A DNA stretch of 64,000 nucleotides from Acinetobacter haemolyticus CIP 64.3 = MTCC 9819. Its GTDB lineage: Bacteria > Pseudomonadota > Gammaproteobacteria > Pseudomonadales > Moraxellaceae. A model generated the notes under the pieces. It was not told the origin of the DNA and searched no databases. It saw only the letters and a list, made by a program, of their open reading frames with translations. Below, piece after piece: positions 17,852 through 26,231 of the stretch (position 1 is the stretch's first letter; every line of letters begins with the position of its first letter). The stretch spans positions 254,804 through 318,803 of the forward strand of contig NZ_KB849812.1 of NCBI RefSeq assembly GCF_000369065.1. The letters run 5' to 3'. The translations under genes and the position numbers were made by a program.

Positions 17852-19273
17852 TTATTCTCCGACTTGGCTTGGGAAAGCACTTGCTTGTTGCCACATGCGT
17901 TGGTTGAGTTGCATCAATGCATCTTTAGCAGTGATCTGATCTGAGGAAAGCCCCATACGTGCCGTTTGCACATCGATATTGAGTTGCCATGCTTGCTTGA
18001 GCAGTTGGACTTTACGCAAACGAACGTCTTGTAGCTGGATTGTGGCTTGCTGAACATCTGTCACGGAAAACTTACCCAACCGGAAACCTTGCAAGGTTTT
18101 TTGTTGAACTTGTATCGCTAACGGTATTTGCTGATCACTCAATTGTTGATATTGGCTTTGCAAGGCTTTTAACTCAGTCATGCGAAGATCGATATCCAAC
18201 TGATTTTGCTGACGATAAAAACGCTGCTGTTGTTGAATTAAAGTCTGTTTAGCTTGCGCAATTTGGATTCCATATTTTTGTGAATTAAAAATATTGAGTG
18301 GGATCTCTACGCCTAATCGAATTTGACTTTCAGTATTTTGGTCTGCCGAACGCGTACGATTTACCCCCAAAGTCATCGTTGGTTGAGGACGCGACTGCGC
18401 TTTGAGCTGTTCAATATGCGCCTGTTGACGCTGCGTTTCGAGCTGTAAGCCTTGTTCAAAAAGGTTCTGATTTTGTTCAGACACAGTTTGAATGGTCATT
18501 GCCTGCGTCCAAAGCTCATTTACATTGGGCTGAATCGAAAAAGATGACGTGCTTTCCCCCCATAATCTAGCCAACTGTTTTTGCGCAACTTGGAGCTGTA
18601 AATCTGCTTGTTGGCTAAGTCGCTGGTTCTCAAGATGTGCCATACGAACCCGCTCAACATCGACTTGGGCAATACTCCCAGCTTGATAACGTTTTTCAGT
18701 TGCCTCTAAGTTCTGCTGACTCACCTGTAATTGCTCAGCGATCGCTGCCTTTTCCAATTGCAATAACGCGACTTGAGACCATACATATTCAACAATTAAT
18801 TCCAATTCAGCGTTATAACGCTGCTGTGACAAATCTACTTGGTGAGCAGAAAGCTTCGCGACCTTTTGCGCGGCCTTTCGCTGCCCAAATAGATCTAAAG
18901 GTTGTGAAATACCAATGGACAGTTCGCGATCCTGATCACTTTGCAAGCCTGTTTGTTCGACCGAAAGACTAGGATTGGCCCACAGAGCACTTTGCTTAAG
19001 TTGCACACTCGCCATTTGTTGCTGTGTTTGCCAACTGGATTGTTGATTTTGATAGTTGCGAACGCGCTCTAACACCCCGTCAAAGCTCGCATTTTGCTGT
19101 GCGATAGTGATCGATGATTGATTCGCATTTAACAATGATTCCGCCAAAACCGATGGGCTGGAAAGCACCGCAATTAAAGCCAATACCGAATATTTCAAAG
19201 CAATGGAATGCGTCGCAGGATTGAGCGTGTGATTTTTCAACGTACCGATACGCTGAGATAGATTAAAAGACAT
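17852..19273 (-). CDS. czcC: Outer-membrane efflux channel CzcC
   Basis: This is the TolC-like outer-membrane factor of the CzcCBA system. The 473-residue protein has a long signal peptide (hydrophobic core YSVLALIAVLSSPSVLA, cleavage near residue 44). It then has the two pseudo-repeats of long Gln-rich coiled-coil helices that form the periplasmic alpha-barrel of the outer membrane efflux family. It is followed after 4 bases by czcB and preceded by the czcI-like gene 54 bases upstream, all on one strand. Channel specificity cannot be read from sequence; the metal assignment comes from the HME-type pump and adaptor. Confidence 0.92.
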   Translation of the reverse strand: MSFNLSQRIGTLKNHTLNPATHSIALKYSVLALIAVLSSPSVLAESLLNANQSSITIAQQNASFDGVLERVRNYQNQQSSWQTQQQMASVQLKQSALWANPSLSVEQTGLQSDQDRELSIGISQPLDLFGQRKAAQKVAKLSAHQVDLSQQRYNAELELIVEYVWSQVALLQLEKAAIAEQLQVSQQNLEATEKRYQAGSIAQVDVERVRMAHLENQRLSQQADLQLQVAQKQLARLWGESTSSFSIQPNVNELWTQAMTIQTVSEQNQNLFEQGLQLETQRQQAHIEQLKAQSRPQPTMTLGVNRTRSADQNTESQIRLGVEIPLNIFNSQKYGIQIAQAKQTLIQQQQRFYRQQNQLDIDLRMTELKALQSQYQQLSDQQIPLAIQVQQKTLQGFRLGKFSVTDVQQATIQLQDVRLRKVQLLKQAWQLNIDVQTARMGLSSDQITAKDALMQLNQRMWQQASAFPSQVGE

Positions 19274-19327
19274 ATAAAGCCCCGCAAATAAAAGAAGATG
19301 CGGTGGGCTATTTTTCGGCTACCCCAC

Positions 19328-19729
19328 CTATAGCGGGGTTAGCAGCGGCGGCGGATTTAATCCAGATAGATGCGGAGACTGATAAGAATTAGACCAATAA
19401 TATTTTTGTTTTGTCTCATGATCACTCAAAACAAGATGATCAAGCTGTTGCTGTGCTTCCGTAACCACCACATGAAAACAGGATGGCAAATGATCATGGT
19501 GATCTTGCAAACTTAATGGCATCGGCAAATCACTTGAATCTTGATTTACCTTCAAGACAGATATTTCCGTCACATCTATATTTTCTGGTACATGATGACC
19601 AAAATGACCGACAGAAACCGTTTGCTGCGTTGTACTTTCATGACCACAATACGCCGCCGCCACATTCCAAAGACTTTGGAATATGAAAAGACTGAGTAAG
19701 ACGGTAATAAAAATACTTGATCGACGCAA
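19328..19729 (-). CDS. czcI: CzcI-like periplasmic protein, copy 1
   Basis: This small exported protein (133 residues) sits at the head of the czcCBA operon and resembles the CzcI family described next to czc genes; its role there is unclear. It has a signal or anchor helix (IFITVLLSLFIFQSLWNVAAA), then AYCGHE, HFGHH and HHDHLPSCFH. These give two cysteines and many histidines suited to metal binding. A C-terminal motif WSNSYQSPHLSGLNPPP is shared with the paralogue at 20257. I start at TTG 19729 because the paralogue begins with ATG at the matching MRRS and AAAGAG lies upstream; GTG at 19756 is the alternative. Confidence 0.75.
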   Translation of the reverse strand: MRRSSIFITVLLSLFIFQSLWNVAAAYCGHESTTQQTVSVGHFGHHVPENIDVTEISVLKVNQDSSDLPMPLSLQDHHDHLPSCFHVVVTEAQQQLDHLVLSDHETKQKYYWSNSYQSPHLSGLNPPPLLTPL

Positions 19730-19780
19730 AATTTTCTCTTTAGTCAAAAATTGCACAACTGAACTATAGCAAGGAAGTTT

Positions 19781-19799
19781 GATGTAATAAAATTACATC
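19781..19799 (-). promoter_or_regulatory. Palindromic operator candidate upstream of czcI copy 1
   Basis: GATGTAAT-AAA-ATTACATC is a perfect palindrome with 8-bp arms. Read on the minus strand, TATAGT (complement of 19764-19769) follows 12 bases later and would serve as the -10 box, so the palindrome overlaps the -35 region. The same palindrome and -10 box occur upstream of the second czcI-like gene at 20708. Confidence 0.6.
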
Positions 19800-19870
19800 T
19801 CTTCATTCAGCACTAAAATCTTTTTAAAAACGCAAGATTCACAAAAACTAATCAATACATTTTGACAGTC

Positions 19871-19899
19871 GGGGACTGCTCACTTGCCGAGCAGTCCCC
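19871..19899. terminator. GC-rich hairpin downstream of the tiny secreted protein
   Basis: GGGGACTGCTC, a 7-base loop, GAGCAGTCCCC: an 11-bp perfect stem starting 8 bases after the stop of the minus-strand gene at 19907. The minus strand lacks a T tract after it, and the plus strand has TAAAAAA. It probably ends or protects the upstream transcript, separating the two czcI units. Confidence 0.55.
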
Positions 19900-19906
19900 T
19901 AAAAAA

Positions 19907-20092
19907 TTAACCCGATGATTTACACTTATGCTTGGTGTTGCTGTGCTTAATGTCATGTTCGACATTTGCTTTCATTTCTTGCTGAGACTGAAGATTTCTT
20001 TCTAAGAAAATCAAACCTCCATCTGCATTTGCCAAGCTTGCTGAAAGGAATAACACCATAAAACATAGTTTTTTATTAAATTGAATCAACAT
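19907..20092 (-). CDS. Tiny secreted protein in the metal-resistance cluster
   Basis: A 61-residue product not known to me. It has a signal peptide (FNKKLCFMVLFLSASLANA, cleavage near residue 23). The short mature part of about 38 residues is charged, with several histidines and a C-terminal KHKCKSSG. The ATG at 20092 has AGGTGA 5 bases upstream, which supports expression; a GTG three codons earlier is less likely. It lies between the two czcI-like genes on the same strand, 164 bases after the second copy, so metal-related function is a contextual guess only. Confidence 0.55.
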   Translation of the reverse strand: MLIQFNKKLCFMVLFLSASLANADGGLIFLERNLQSQQEMKANVEHDIKHSNTKHKCKSSG

Positions 20093-20256
20093 TATCTTCA
20101 CCTAATTTAAATGTTTTTGATTCATCTGATTCGAGGATTTGACCTCCAAACAAAATGAATAAAATTGTTCATTTATGATCTACTTCAATCATTTACCTAG
20201 CAAAATGGTGAAATGACGTATTGAAATAGAGAGCTTTCTGGTGAGTATTTTGAATA

Positions 20257-20661
20257 CTATCCCACCAATAGTGGGGCAAAGACTGGAGGGGGATTTAAGC
20301 TTGTTAGATATGGCGACTGGTAATGATTGGACCAGTTATATTTTTGTTCTAATTCATGTATCCGTAGAACTGGTTGCATCAATTGCTGTTGTTCTTGAAT
20401 AACAATTGCATGAAAACATGTTGGCAAATGATCGTGATGATCTTGCACCTTCAACAACCATTGAGCATCTGCCTCTTGAACTGCGACTAAAGAACTTTGT
20501 TGCTCTTTAGAGTTATCCAACGCATGATGACCAAAATGATTAACCGAAACAGCCTGCTGAGTTGCACTTTCATGACCGCAATACGCTGCCGCCACGTTCC
20601 AAATACTTTGGAACATGAACAAACTTAGCAAGAGTGTCATGAATACAAGTGAACGTCTCAT
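20257..20661 (-). CDS. CzcI-like periplasmic protein, copy 2
   Basis: A 134-residue paralogue of the czcI-like gene at 19328. Both share RRS plus a hydrophobic export helix ending in IWNVAAAYCGHES (here) or LWNVAAAYCGHES. Both also share TQQ-VSV-HFGHH, a central QDHHDHLPTCFH or QDHHDHLPSCFH segment, and the C-terminal WSN-YQSP-L--LNPPP motif. Cysteine and histidine positions are conserved, which suggests retained function after duplication. It starts with ATG at 20661. Its upstream region carries the same TGTAAT-AAA-ATTACA palindrome and -10 box as copy 1, so the two are probably coregulated. Only copy 1 is adjacent to czcC. Confidence 0.75.
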   Translation of the reverse strand: MRRSLVFMTLLLSLFMFQSIWNVAAAYCGHESATQQAVSVNHFGHHALDNSKEQQSSLVAVQEADAQWLLKVQDHHDHLPTCFHAIVIQEQQQLMQPVLRIHELEQKYNWSNHYQSPYLTSLNPPPVFAPLLVG

Positions 20662-20706
20662 GTTTGATCAACTGTTCAAAATCAGATTAACTATAGCAAC
20701 GAAAGC

Positions 20707-20725
20707 TGATGTAATAAAATTACAT
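20707..20725 (-). promoter_or_regulatory. Palindromic operator candidate upstream of czcI copy 2
   Basis: TGATGTAATAAAATTACAT repeats the core of the palindrome at 19781-19799: arms ATGTAAT and ATTACAT around AAA. The adjacent AACTATAGCAA (TATAGT on the minus strand) is also conserved at the same distance. Confidence 0.6.
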
Positions 20726-20822
20726 TATTCACAAGGATTGTTTAGAAAAGTAAATAACAATTTGAGATCTATAAAATTTTGATTTGAAATTTAGTAAATG
20801 GTGTTTATTAATAACTTTAATA

Positions 20823-20848
20823 ATAAGGCTTTCTCAAAAGCCTTATTA
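20823..20848 (-). terminator. Hairpin downstream of the lipoprotein gene
   Basis: AATAAGGCTTT, loop CTCA, AAAGCCTTATT: an 11-bp perfect stem 21 bases after the minus-strand stop at 20869. The following minus-strand tract is TTATTA, only moderately T-rich. Confidence 0.6.
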
Positions 20849-20868
20849 TTCAATATAAAGATTTATTA

Positions 20869-21453
20869 CTACTTCTGTAAGTCATATGTGAAGCGAATTA
20901 CAACATCATCTATAACCTTATTAAATGCTTCATTTATAGCCATTGGTTGTACATTTTCGACAGGAGCCTTTTTATTACCAACTGTCGTTAAAATCATATG
21001 GGGATAACGTTGAGAAGTTTCTTTGCCCTGCGCATCAACATATTTAAATTTAAATTCATATTTATCAGTCACAGCATTACCTACTGCGCCGAAAGTAAGA
21101 CCAGTCAAAACTCCTTTTCCAGCAGCTTCACCTAGATCAGCAACATTATTTGCGGTTAAGTATAATTTTGCCTGAGTATTAGTATTAGATTCCGTCGGTG
21201 AGAATACCCCAGTCGCTCTTAAACTGCGCTCAACTGCAGATTGCAATTCTTTCGCCGCCCTTGGAATTACGACCCCATTTCGTTGGAACTCAGTAGTTAA
21301 AACAACAGGAATAGGTTGACTTGGTCTTTTAATATCCGAGTAGCTTGTATTTTTATAAGCTGGGTCAACATAAGCTTTAATAGAGAGACAACCAGTAAGT
21401 TGTGAAGCAGCAACTAAACCAGCAACAGCAAGAGAAAATTTCATTTTTTTCAT
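20869..21453 (-). CDS. Putative lipoprotein of unknown function
   Basis: A 194-residue protein with a lipoprotein signal peptide whose lipobox LTGC places the lipidated cysteine at residue 22. The mature part has a Gly-rich segment (GEAAGKGVLTGLTFGAVG, about residues 110-130) that could be membrane-interacting, and otherwise looks like a soluble alpha/beta domain. I do not recognise a named family. GGAAAATAC precedes the ATG at 21453. It is transcribed on its own, with ettA's terminator on one side and its own hairpin on the other. It probably sits on the periplasmic face of a membrane; position +2 of the mature protein is Leu, which allows outer-membrane sorting. Confidence 0.75.
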   Translation of the reverse strand: MKKMKFSLAVAGLVAASQLTGCLSIKAYVDPAYKNTSYSDIKRPSQPIPVVLTTEFQRNGVVIPRAAKELQSAVERSLRATGVFSPTESNTNTQAKLYLTANNVADLGEAAGKGVLTGLTFGAVGNAVTDKYEFKFKYVDAQGKETSQRYPHMILTTVGNKKAPVENVQPMAINEAFNKVIDDVVIRFTYDLQK

Positions 21454-21557
21454 GTATTTTCCATTAAGTATTTACTATTTGATAAATTGAGGATTAATTT
21501 TAACCATTTATAAACGAAAATATAAGCTGAAGTATCTTTAAAATGAATCCTTCTGAT

Positions 21558-21586
21558 AAAAAAACCAGCCCTCAGGCTGGTTTTTT
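21558..21586 (-). terminator. Intrinsic terminator of ettA
   Basis: AAAAAACCAGCC, loop CTCA, GGCTGGTTTTTT: a 12-bp stem 12 bases after the ettA stop, followed on the minus strand by TTTTTTTATC. Confidence 0.9.
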
Positions 21587-21598
21587 ACCAATCAGGTC

Positions 21599-23260
21599 TT
21601 AGCCCGAAATTTTCTTATATTTAGAGCGTTTCGTTGTTGCAGCATCACCCAAACGTGACTGACGATATGCTTCATATTCTGCATAGTTACCTGTGTAGAA
21701 TTCAGGCTGCTCATTTTCAAATGACAGAATATGCGTTGCAATACGGTCAAGGAACCAACGGTCATGCGATACCACCATCACAGTACCAGGGAATACAAGA
21801 ATTGCATCCTCAAGTGCACGTAAAGTTTCGATATCCAAGTCGTTTGATGGTTCATCCAGTAAGATCACATTTGCACCCATCTGTAAGATCTTCGCAAGTT
21901 GTAAACGATTACGTTCACCACCCGACAATTCACCTACGCGTTTCTGCTGATCTTGACCTTTAAAGTTAAAGCGACCGATATAAGCACGTGATGCAATTTC
22001 GTAATCACCAATTTTCAGGATATCTAAACCGCCAGAAACTTCTTCCCAAACCGTTTTGTTGTTATCCAAGGTGTCACGAATCTGACCGACATAAGCGACT
22101 TTAACTGATTCACCTAAAGTCACAGTACCGGTATCAGGTTGCTGCTCGCCTGTCATCATACGGAATAAAGTGGTTTTACCCGCACCGTTTGGACCAACGA
22201 TACCCACAATTGCTGTTGGAGGTACACTGAAGCTTAAGTTTTCATACAATAAGCGACCATCGAATGATTTGCTGATCCCTTCCACTTCCACAACCTTGTT
22301 GCCTAAACGTGGACCAGGTGGAATATAGATTTCAGACGTTTCATTACGCTGTTGGAATTCTTTAGAGTTTAACTCTTCAAAACGCTCCATACGCGCTTTG
22401 TTTTTCTTCTGCTGGCCTTTCGCATTTGAACGAACCCATTCAAGTTCTTTTTTCAATGCTTTTGCAAAAGATTCTTCTTGCTTCTGTTCCTGCTCTAAAC
22501 GCGCATTTTTCTGTTCAAGCCAAGAAGTATAGTTGCCTTGGTATGGAATACCATGCCCACGGTCAAGCTCAAGAATCCACTCAGCAACGTTATCCAAGAA
22601 ATAACGGTCATGCGTAATCGCAACGATCGTGCCAGGGAAATCTTTCAAGAAGCGTTCTAACCACGATACAGACTCTGCATCCAAGTGGTTTGTCGGTTCG
22701 TCAAGAAGCAACATATCTGGCTTCGAAAGCAATAAACGGCACAACGCAACACGACGACGCTCACCACCTGAAAGTAAGGATACGTCTGCATCCCATGCAG
22801 GTAGGTTCAAAGCACCTGCCGCGATTTCAAGCTGATTATTGAGGTTATGTGCATCCCAAGCGTGGATGATGGATTCTAATTTTTCTTGCTCTTTTGCAAG
22901 CGCATCAAAATCTGCATCAGGATCCGCATATTCAGCAAAAACTTGGTCAAGACGTTCTAAAGCATCAAGCGCTTCACGCACGCCATCTTCAACGTTACCA
23001 CGAACATCTTTGGTTGGATCTAATGGCGGCTCTTGCTCTAAGTAACCGATTTTGATTCCAGGTTGCGCGCGTGCTTCACCTGAGAAATCTTTATCCACGC
23101 CCGCCATAATACGGAGCAAAGTAGATTTACCCGCACCGTTTAAACCAAGCACACCAATTTTTGCACCTGGGAAAAATGATAAAGAGATATCTTTTAGGAT
23201 TTCGCGCTTTGGCGGAACCATTTTAGACACTCGGTTCATCGTATAAATATATTGGGCCAC
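21599..23260 (-). CDS. ettA: Energy-dependent translational throttle protein EttA (ABC-F ATPase)
   Basis: EttA binds the ribosomal E site and gates the first elongation steps according to ATP/ADP level. The 553-residue protein has two ABC ATPase domains with Walker A motifs GLNGAGKST (about residue 40) and GPNGAGKTT (about 355), signatures LSGGERRRVALCR and LSGGERNRLQLAK, and no membrane segments. The interdomain PtIM linker of ABC-F proteins is present (EWVRSNAKGQQKKNKARMERF). I start at GTG 23260, which gives the family N-terminus MAQYIYTMNRVSK and has GAGGAG 7 bases upstream. The longer frame to 23338 adds 26 unrelated residues. It is a single-gene unit with its own terminator. Confidence 0.95.
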   Translation of the reverse strand: MAQYIYTMNRVSKMVPPKREILKDISLSFFPGAKIGVLGLNGAGKSTLLRIMAGVDKDFSGEARAQPGIKIGYLEQEPPLDPTKDVRGNVEDGVREALDALERLDQVFAEYADPDADFDALAKEQEKLESIIHAWDAHNLNNQLEIAAGALNLPAWDADVSLLSGGERRRVALCRLLLSKPDMLLLDEPTNHLDAESVSWLERFLKDFPGTIVAITHDRYFLDNVAEWILELDRGHGIPYQGNYTSWLEQKNARLEQEQKQEESFAKALKKELEWVRSNAKGQQKKNKARMERFEELNSKEFQQRNETSEIYIPPGPRLGNKVVEVEGISKSFDGRLLYENLSFSVPPTAIVGIVGPNGAGKTTLFRMMTGEQQPDTGTVTLGESVKVAYVGQIRDTLDNNKTVWEEVSGGLDILKIGDYEIASRAYIGRFNFKGQDQQKRVGELSGGERNRLQLAKILQMGANVILLDEPSNDLDIETLRALEDAILVFPGTVMVVSHDRWFLDRIATHILSFENEQPEFYTGNYAEYEAYRQSRLGDAATTKRSKYKKISG

Positions 23261-23557
23261 GCAGGACTCCTCAATTGAAAAACCAACACATCGCAAAAAG
23301 CGAAAAATAATCGCACGTATTATACGCTGAAAACCCAATCAACATGAAGTTAAGTTAGATTTTGTTTGGGACAAATAAAAGGATTTTCTATTTCAAGACA
23401 TTACGCGATTGCTTTGGACAGATAAGCCAAAACTCATGGGAAGATAAGCTGCTATACATATCATTAAAAACGCAATAAATCGCATAAATTGTGCACCATT
23501 TTGGACAGATTTTCAGCTACACTCGATCATTATTTAACTCACATAGATGATGTAAAC

Positions 23558-24835
23558 ATGACTTATAAAGACGAAACTTTAGCCATTCATGCAGGATATT
23601 CACCAGAAGCAACCACCAAAGCAGTCGCAGTACCCATTTATCAAACCACGTCTTATGCCTTTGATAACACACAACATGGGGCAGATTTATTCGATTTAAA
23701 AGTTCAGGGAAATATCTACACTCGGATCATGAATCCAACCACCGCTGTGCTGGAGCAACGTATCGCAGCGCTTGAAGGTGGTATTGGTGCTTTAGCTTTA
23801 GCATCTGGTATGGCAGCAATCACTTACTCGATTCAAACCATTGCTGAAGCAGGTGACAATATTGCTTCTGTCTCAACTTTATATGGCGGAACCTATAATT
23901 TATTTGCACATACTTTGCCGAAACAAGGTATCGAAGTACGCTTCTTTGATTATCAGAATCCAGAAGCATTACGCTCAATTATTGATGAGAAAACCAAATT
24001 AGTTTTTGTGGAATCAATTGGTAATCCACTCGGTAATATTATCGACCTAGAAGCCATCTCAAAAATTGCGCATGAATATGGCGTACCCGTGATTGTGGAC
24101 AATACCGTGGCAACGCCTGCCCTACTCAAACCATTTGAATTTGGTGCCGATATCGTAATTCATTCACTCACTAAATATATCGGCGGTCATGGCAATAGCA
24201 TTGGCGGCATCATTGTGGATAGTGGGAAGTTTCCTTGGGGTAAATATCCAGAACGTTTCAAGGCATTAAATACCCCTGACCCAAGCTATCACGGCGTCAA
24301 TTATGTGGAAGCACTTGGAGAAGCTGCTTATATTGCACGCGCGCGCGTCGTTCCATTACGTAATACAGGCGCAGCAATTAGCCCTTTGAGTGTGTTCTTA
24401 ATTCTACAAGGATTAGAAACTTTAAATCTTCGTATGGAACGTCATACTGAAAATGCAATCAGAATTGCGGAATATTTAAAACAACACCCAAAAGTAAAAT
24501 GGGTGAACTATGCAGGTTTAGAAGATCATCCACAGCATGATTTGGCACAAAAATATGTGAAAGGGAAACCTTCTGCGATCCTCTCATTCGGTGTCCAAGA
24601 TGGATTAGAAGGTGGAACTCGTTTTATTGATGCATTACAGCTATTTACCCGCCTTGTAAACATCGGTGATGCAAAAAGTTTGGCCTGCCATCCTGCCACC
24701 ACAACTCATCGTCAATTGAATGCAGAAGAACTTAAATCGGCAGGTGTCAGTGAAGACCTAGTACGCTTGTCTATTGGCATTGAGCATATCGATGACCTCA
24801 TTGCAGATCTTGAACAGGCTCTCGCACAGGTTTAA
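23558..24835 (+). CDS. metY: O-acetylhomoserine sulfhydrylase (PLP-dependent)
   Basis: This enzyme makes homocysteine from O-acetylhomoserine and sulfide, in direct-sulfhydrylation methionine synthesis. The 425-residue Cys/Met-metabolism PLP enzyme has YGGTYNLF and VDNTVATPALLKPFEFGADIVIHSLTKYIGGHGNSIGG, in which the Lys of SLTKY is the PLP Schiff-base residue. The length fits the larger OAH sulfhydrylases rather than cystathionine gamma-synthase (about 385). I start at ATG 23558 (MTYKDETLAIHAGYSPE); the in-frame TTG at 23489 adds unconserved residues. A terminator follows. O-succinylhomoserine use cannot be excluded. Confidence 0.9.
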   Translation: MTYKDETLAIHAGYSPEATTKAVAVPIYQTTSYAFDNTQHGADLFDLKVQGNIYTRIMNPTTAVLEQRIAALEGGIGALALASGMAAITYSIQTIAEAGDNIASVSTLYGGTYNLFAHTLPKQGIEVRFFDYQNPEALRSIIDEKTKLVFVESIGNPLGNIIDLEAISKIAHEYGVPVIVDNTVATPALLKPFEFGADIVIHSLTKYIGGHGNSIGGIIVDSGKFPWGKYPERFKALNTPDPSYHGVNYVEALGEAAYIARARVVPLRNTGAAISPLSVFLILQGLETLNLRMERHTENAIRIAEYLKQHPKVKWVNYAGLEDHPQHDLAQKYVKGKPSAILSFGVQDGLEGGTRFIDALQLFTRLVNIGDAKSLACHPATTTHRQLNAEELKSAGVSEDLVRLSIGIEHIDDLIADLEQALAQV

Positions 24836-24852
24836 TCGCATTGAAATCAATG

Positions 24853-24878
24853 AGCCTCCTGATGGGGGCTTATTTTTT
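24853..24878 (+). terminator. Intrinsic terminator of the sulfhydrylase gene
   Basis: AGCCTCC, loop TGAT, GGGGGCT, then TATTTTTT, 17 bases after the stop. One stem pair is a G-T wobble. Confidence 0.8.
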
Positions 24879-25084
24879 GTTCAAATTAAGCAGAATATGA
24901 TTGCTTTTTCAACTATTACAACATCTTGTTTTAGAGTTTTTACTCTAAAAAAACCATTATTTTTCAAACATTTACACTAGACAAACAAAAAATATCGGTT
25001 AATATTAATACAAAATAAAGTGCAATGTTTAATCGCAACAAGGATACATTGCAAACAACAGCTCGATTAATGTAGGACACTTAC

Positions 25085-25972
25085 ATGAACGCAAAACTCA
25101 AAAAACTTTTTCAGCAAAAAGTCGACGGGAAAACAATCATTGTCACAGGTGCTTCAAGTGGTATTGGTTTAACGGTTTCAAAATACCTTGCTCAAGCAGG
25201 CGCACATGTCTTATTGATTGCTCGTACCAAAGAAAAGTTGGATGAGGTAAAAGCTGAGATTGAAGCTGAGGGCGGCAAAGCAACTGTATTTCCATGTGAT
25301 TTGAATGATATGGAATCTATCGATGCCGTTTCAAAGGACATCTTAGCGGCTGTAGATCATATTGATATTCTTGTAAATAATGCAGGACGCTCAATCCGCC
25401 GTGCAGTTCATGAATCGATTGATCGTTTCCATGATTTTGAACGCACCATGCAACTCAATTATTTTGGTGCAGTCCGTTTGGTGTTGAATCTTCTTCCACA
25501 TATGATGCAACGCAAAAATGGGCAAATCATCAATATTAGTTCAATCGGTGTTCTCGCAAATGCAACGCGTTTTTCTGCTTATGTTGCATCAAAAGCCGCT
25601 TTAGATGCTTTTAGCCGTTGTTTGTCTGCTGAAGTGCATTCACATAAAATCGCAATCACGTCGATTTATATGCCTTTAGTACGTACGCCAATGATCGCAC
25701 CGACAAAGATTTATAAATATGTACCAACGCTTTCTCCAGAAGAAGCTGCGGATCTGATTGCGTATGCAATCGTGAAACGTCAGAAGAAAATCGCAACCAA
25801 TCTTGGACGCTTAGCTTCAATTACTTATGCTGTTGCGCCAGACATTAATAATATCTTGATGTCGATTGGTTTCAATTTATTCCCAAGCTCAACCGCATCT
25901 GTCGGTAAGCAAGAGAAGCTCAATCTTATGCAACGTGCCTATGCACGTTTGTTCCCAGGTGAACATTGGTAA
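25085..25972 (+). CDS. acr1: Fatty acyl-CoA reductase Acr1
   Basis: Acr1 reduces long-chain acyl-CoA to the fatty aldehyde with NADPH, the first step towards fatty alcohol and wax esters in Acinetobacter. The 295-residue short-chain dehydrogenase has TGASSGIG (residues 22-29) for the cofactor, NNAGRSIRRAVHESIDRFHDFERTMQLNYFGA in the middle, the SSIG catalytic Ser segment and YVASK for the catalytic Tyr/Lys. The C-terminal half, ending in LMQRAYARLFPGEHW, and the length match what I recall of the Acinetobacter Acr1 protein. AGGA lies 7 bases before the ATG. Single gene with a terminator. The wax ester synthase is not in this window. Confidence 0.9.
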   Translation: MNAKLKKLFQQKVDGKTIIVTGASSGIGLTVSKYLAQAGAHVLLIARTKEKLDEVKAEIEAEGGKATVFPCDLNDMESIDAVSKDILAAVDHIDILVNNAGRSIRRAVHESIDRFHDFERTMQLNYFGAVRLVLNLLPHMMQRKNGQIINISSIGVLANATRFSAYVASKAALDAFSRCLSAEVHSHKIAITSIYMPLVRTPMIAPTKIYKYVPTLSPEEAADLIAYAIVKRQKKIATNLGRLASITYAVAPDINNILMSIGFNLFPSSTASVGKQEKLNLMQRAYARLFPGEHW

Positions 25973-25985
25973 TCTGATTGTGAAC

Positions 25986-26018
25986 AAAGACCTTTCTCTC
26001 TAAGGAAGGTCTTTTTTT
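25986..26018 (+). terminator. Intrinsic terminator of acr1
   Basis: AAAGACCTTTC, loop TCTCTAA, GGAAGGTCTTT followed by more Ts, 13 bases after the stop. Confidence 0.85.
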
Positions 26019-26231
26019 ATTGATCTTCAAAATGTGTATAAGTTTAAACTTATCCACAAGTTTGTTGTTTTAATCGGCAATCACGATAATTGATCAATTC
26101 ACTCGCTCATTCTTCTAAAGAATTTGTCACCTCAATATTGAAAATCTTCCCTTCTGTATCGGTCTAAAGAACTTCAAAATATTTAATATTTCAAGTCGCA
26201 TAAAGTTCAATATCTGATCCATGCTCTTGCG

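Noticed and set aside
23489..23557. N-terminal extension of the sulfhydrylase from TTG 23489
   Set aside because: The extra 23 residues are not family-like and ATG 23558 gives the expected N-terminus.
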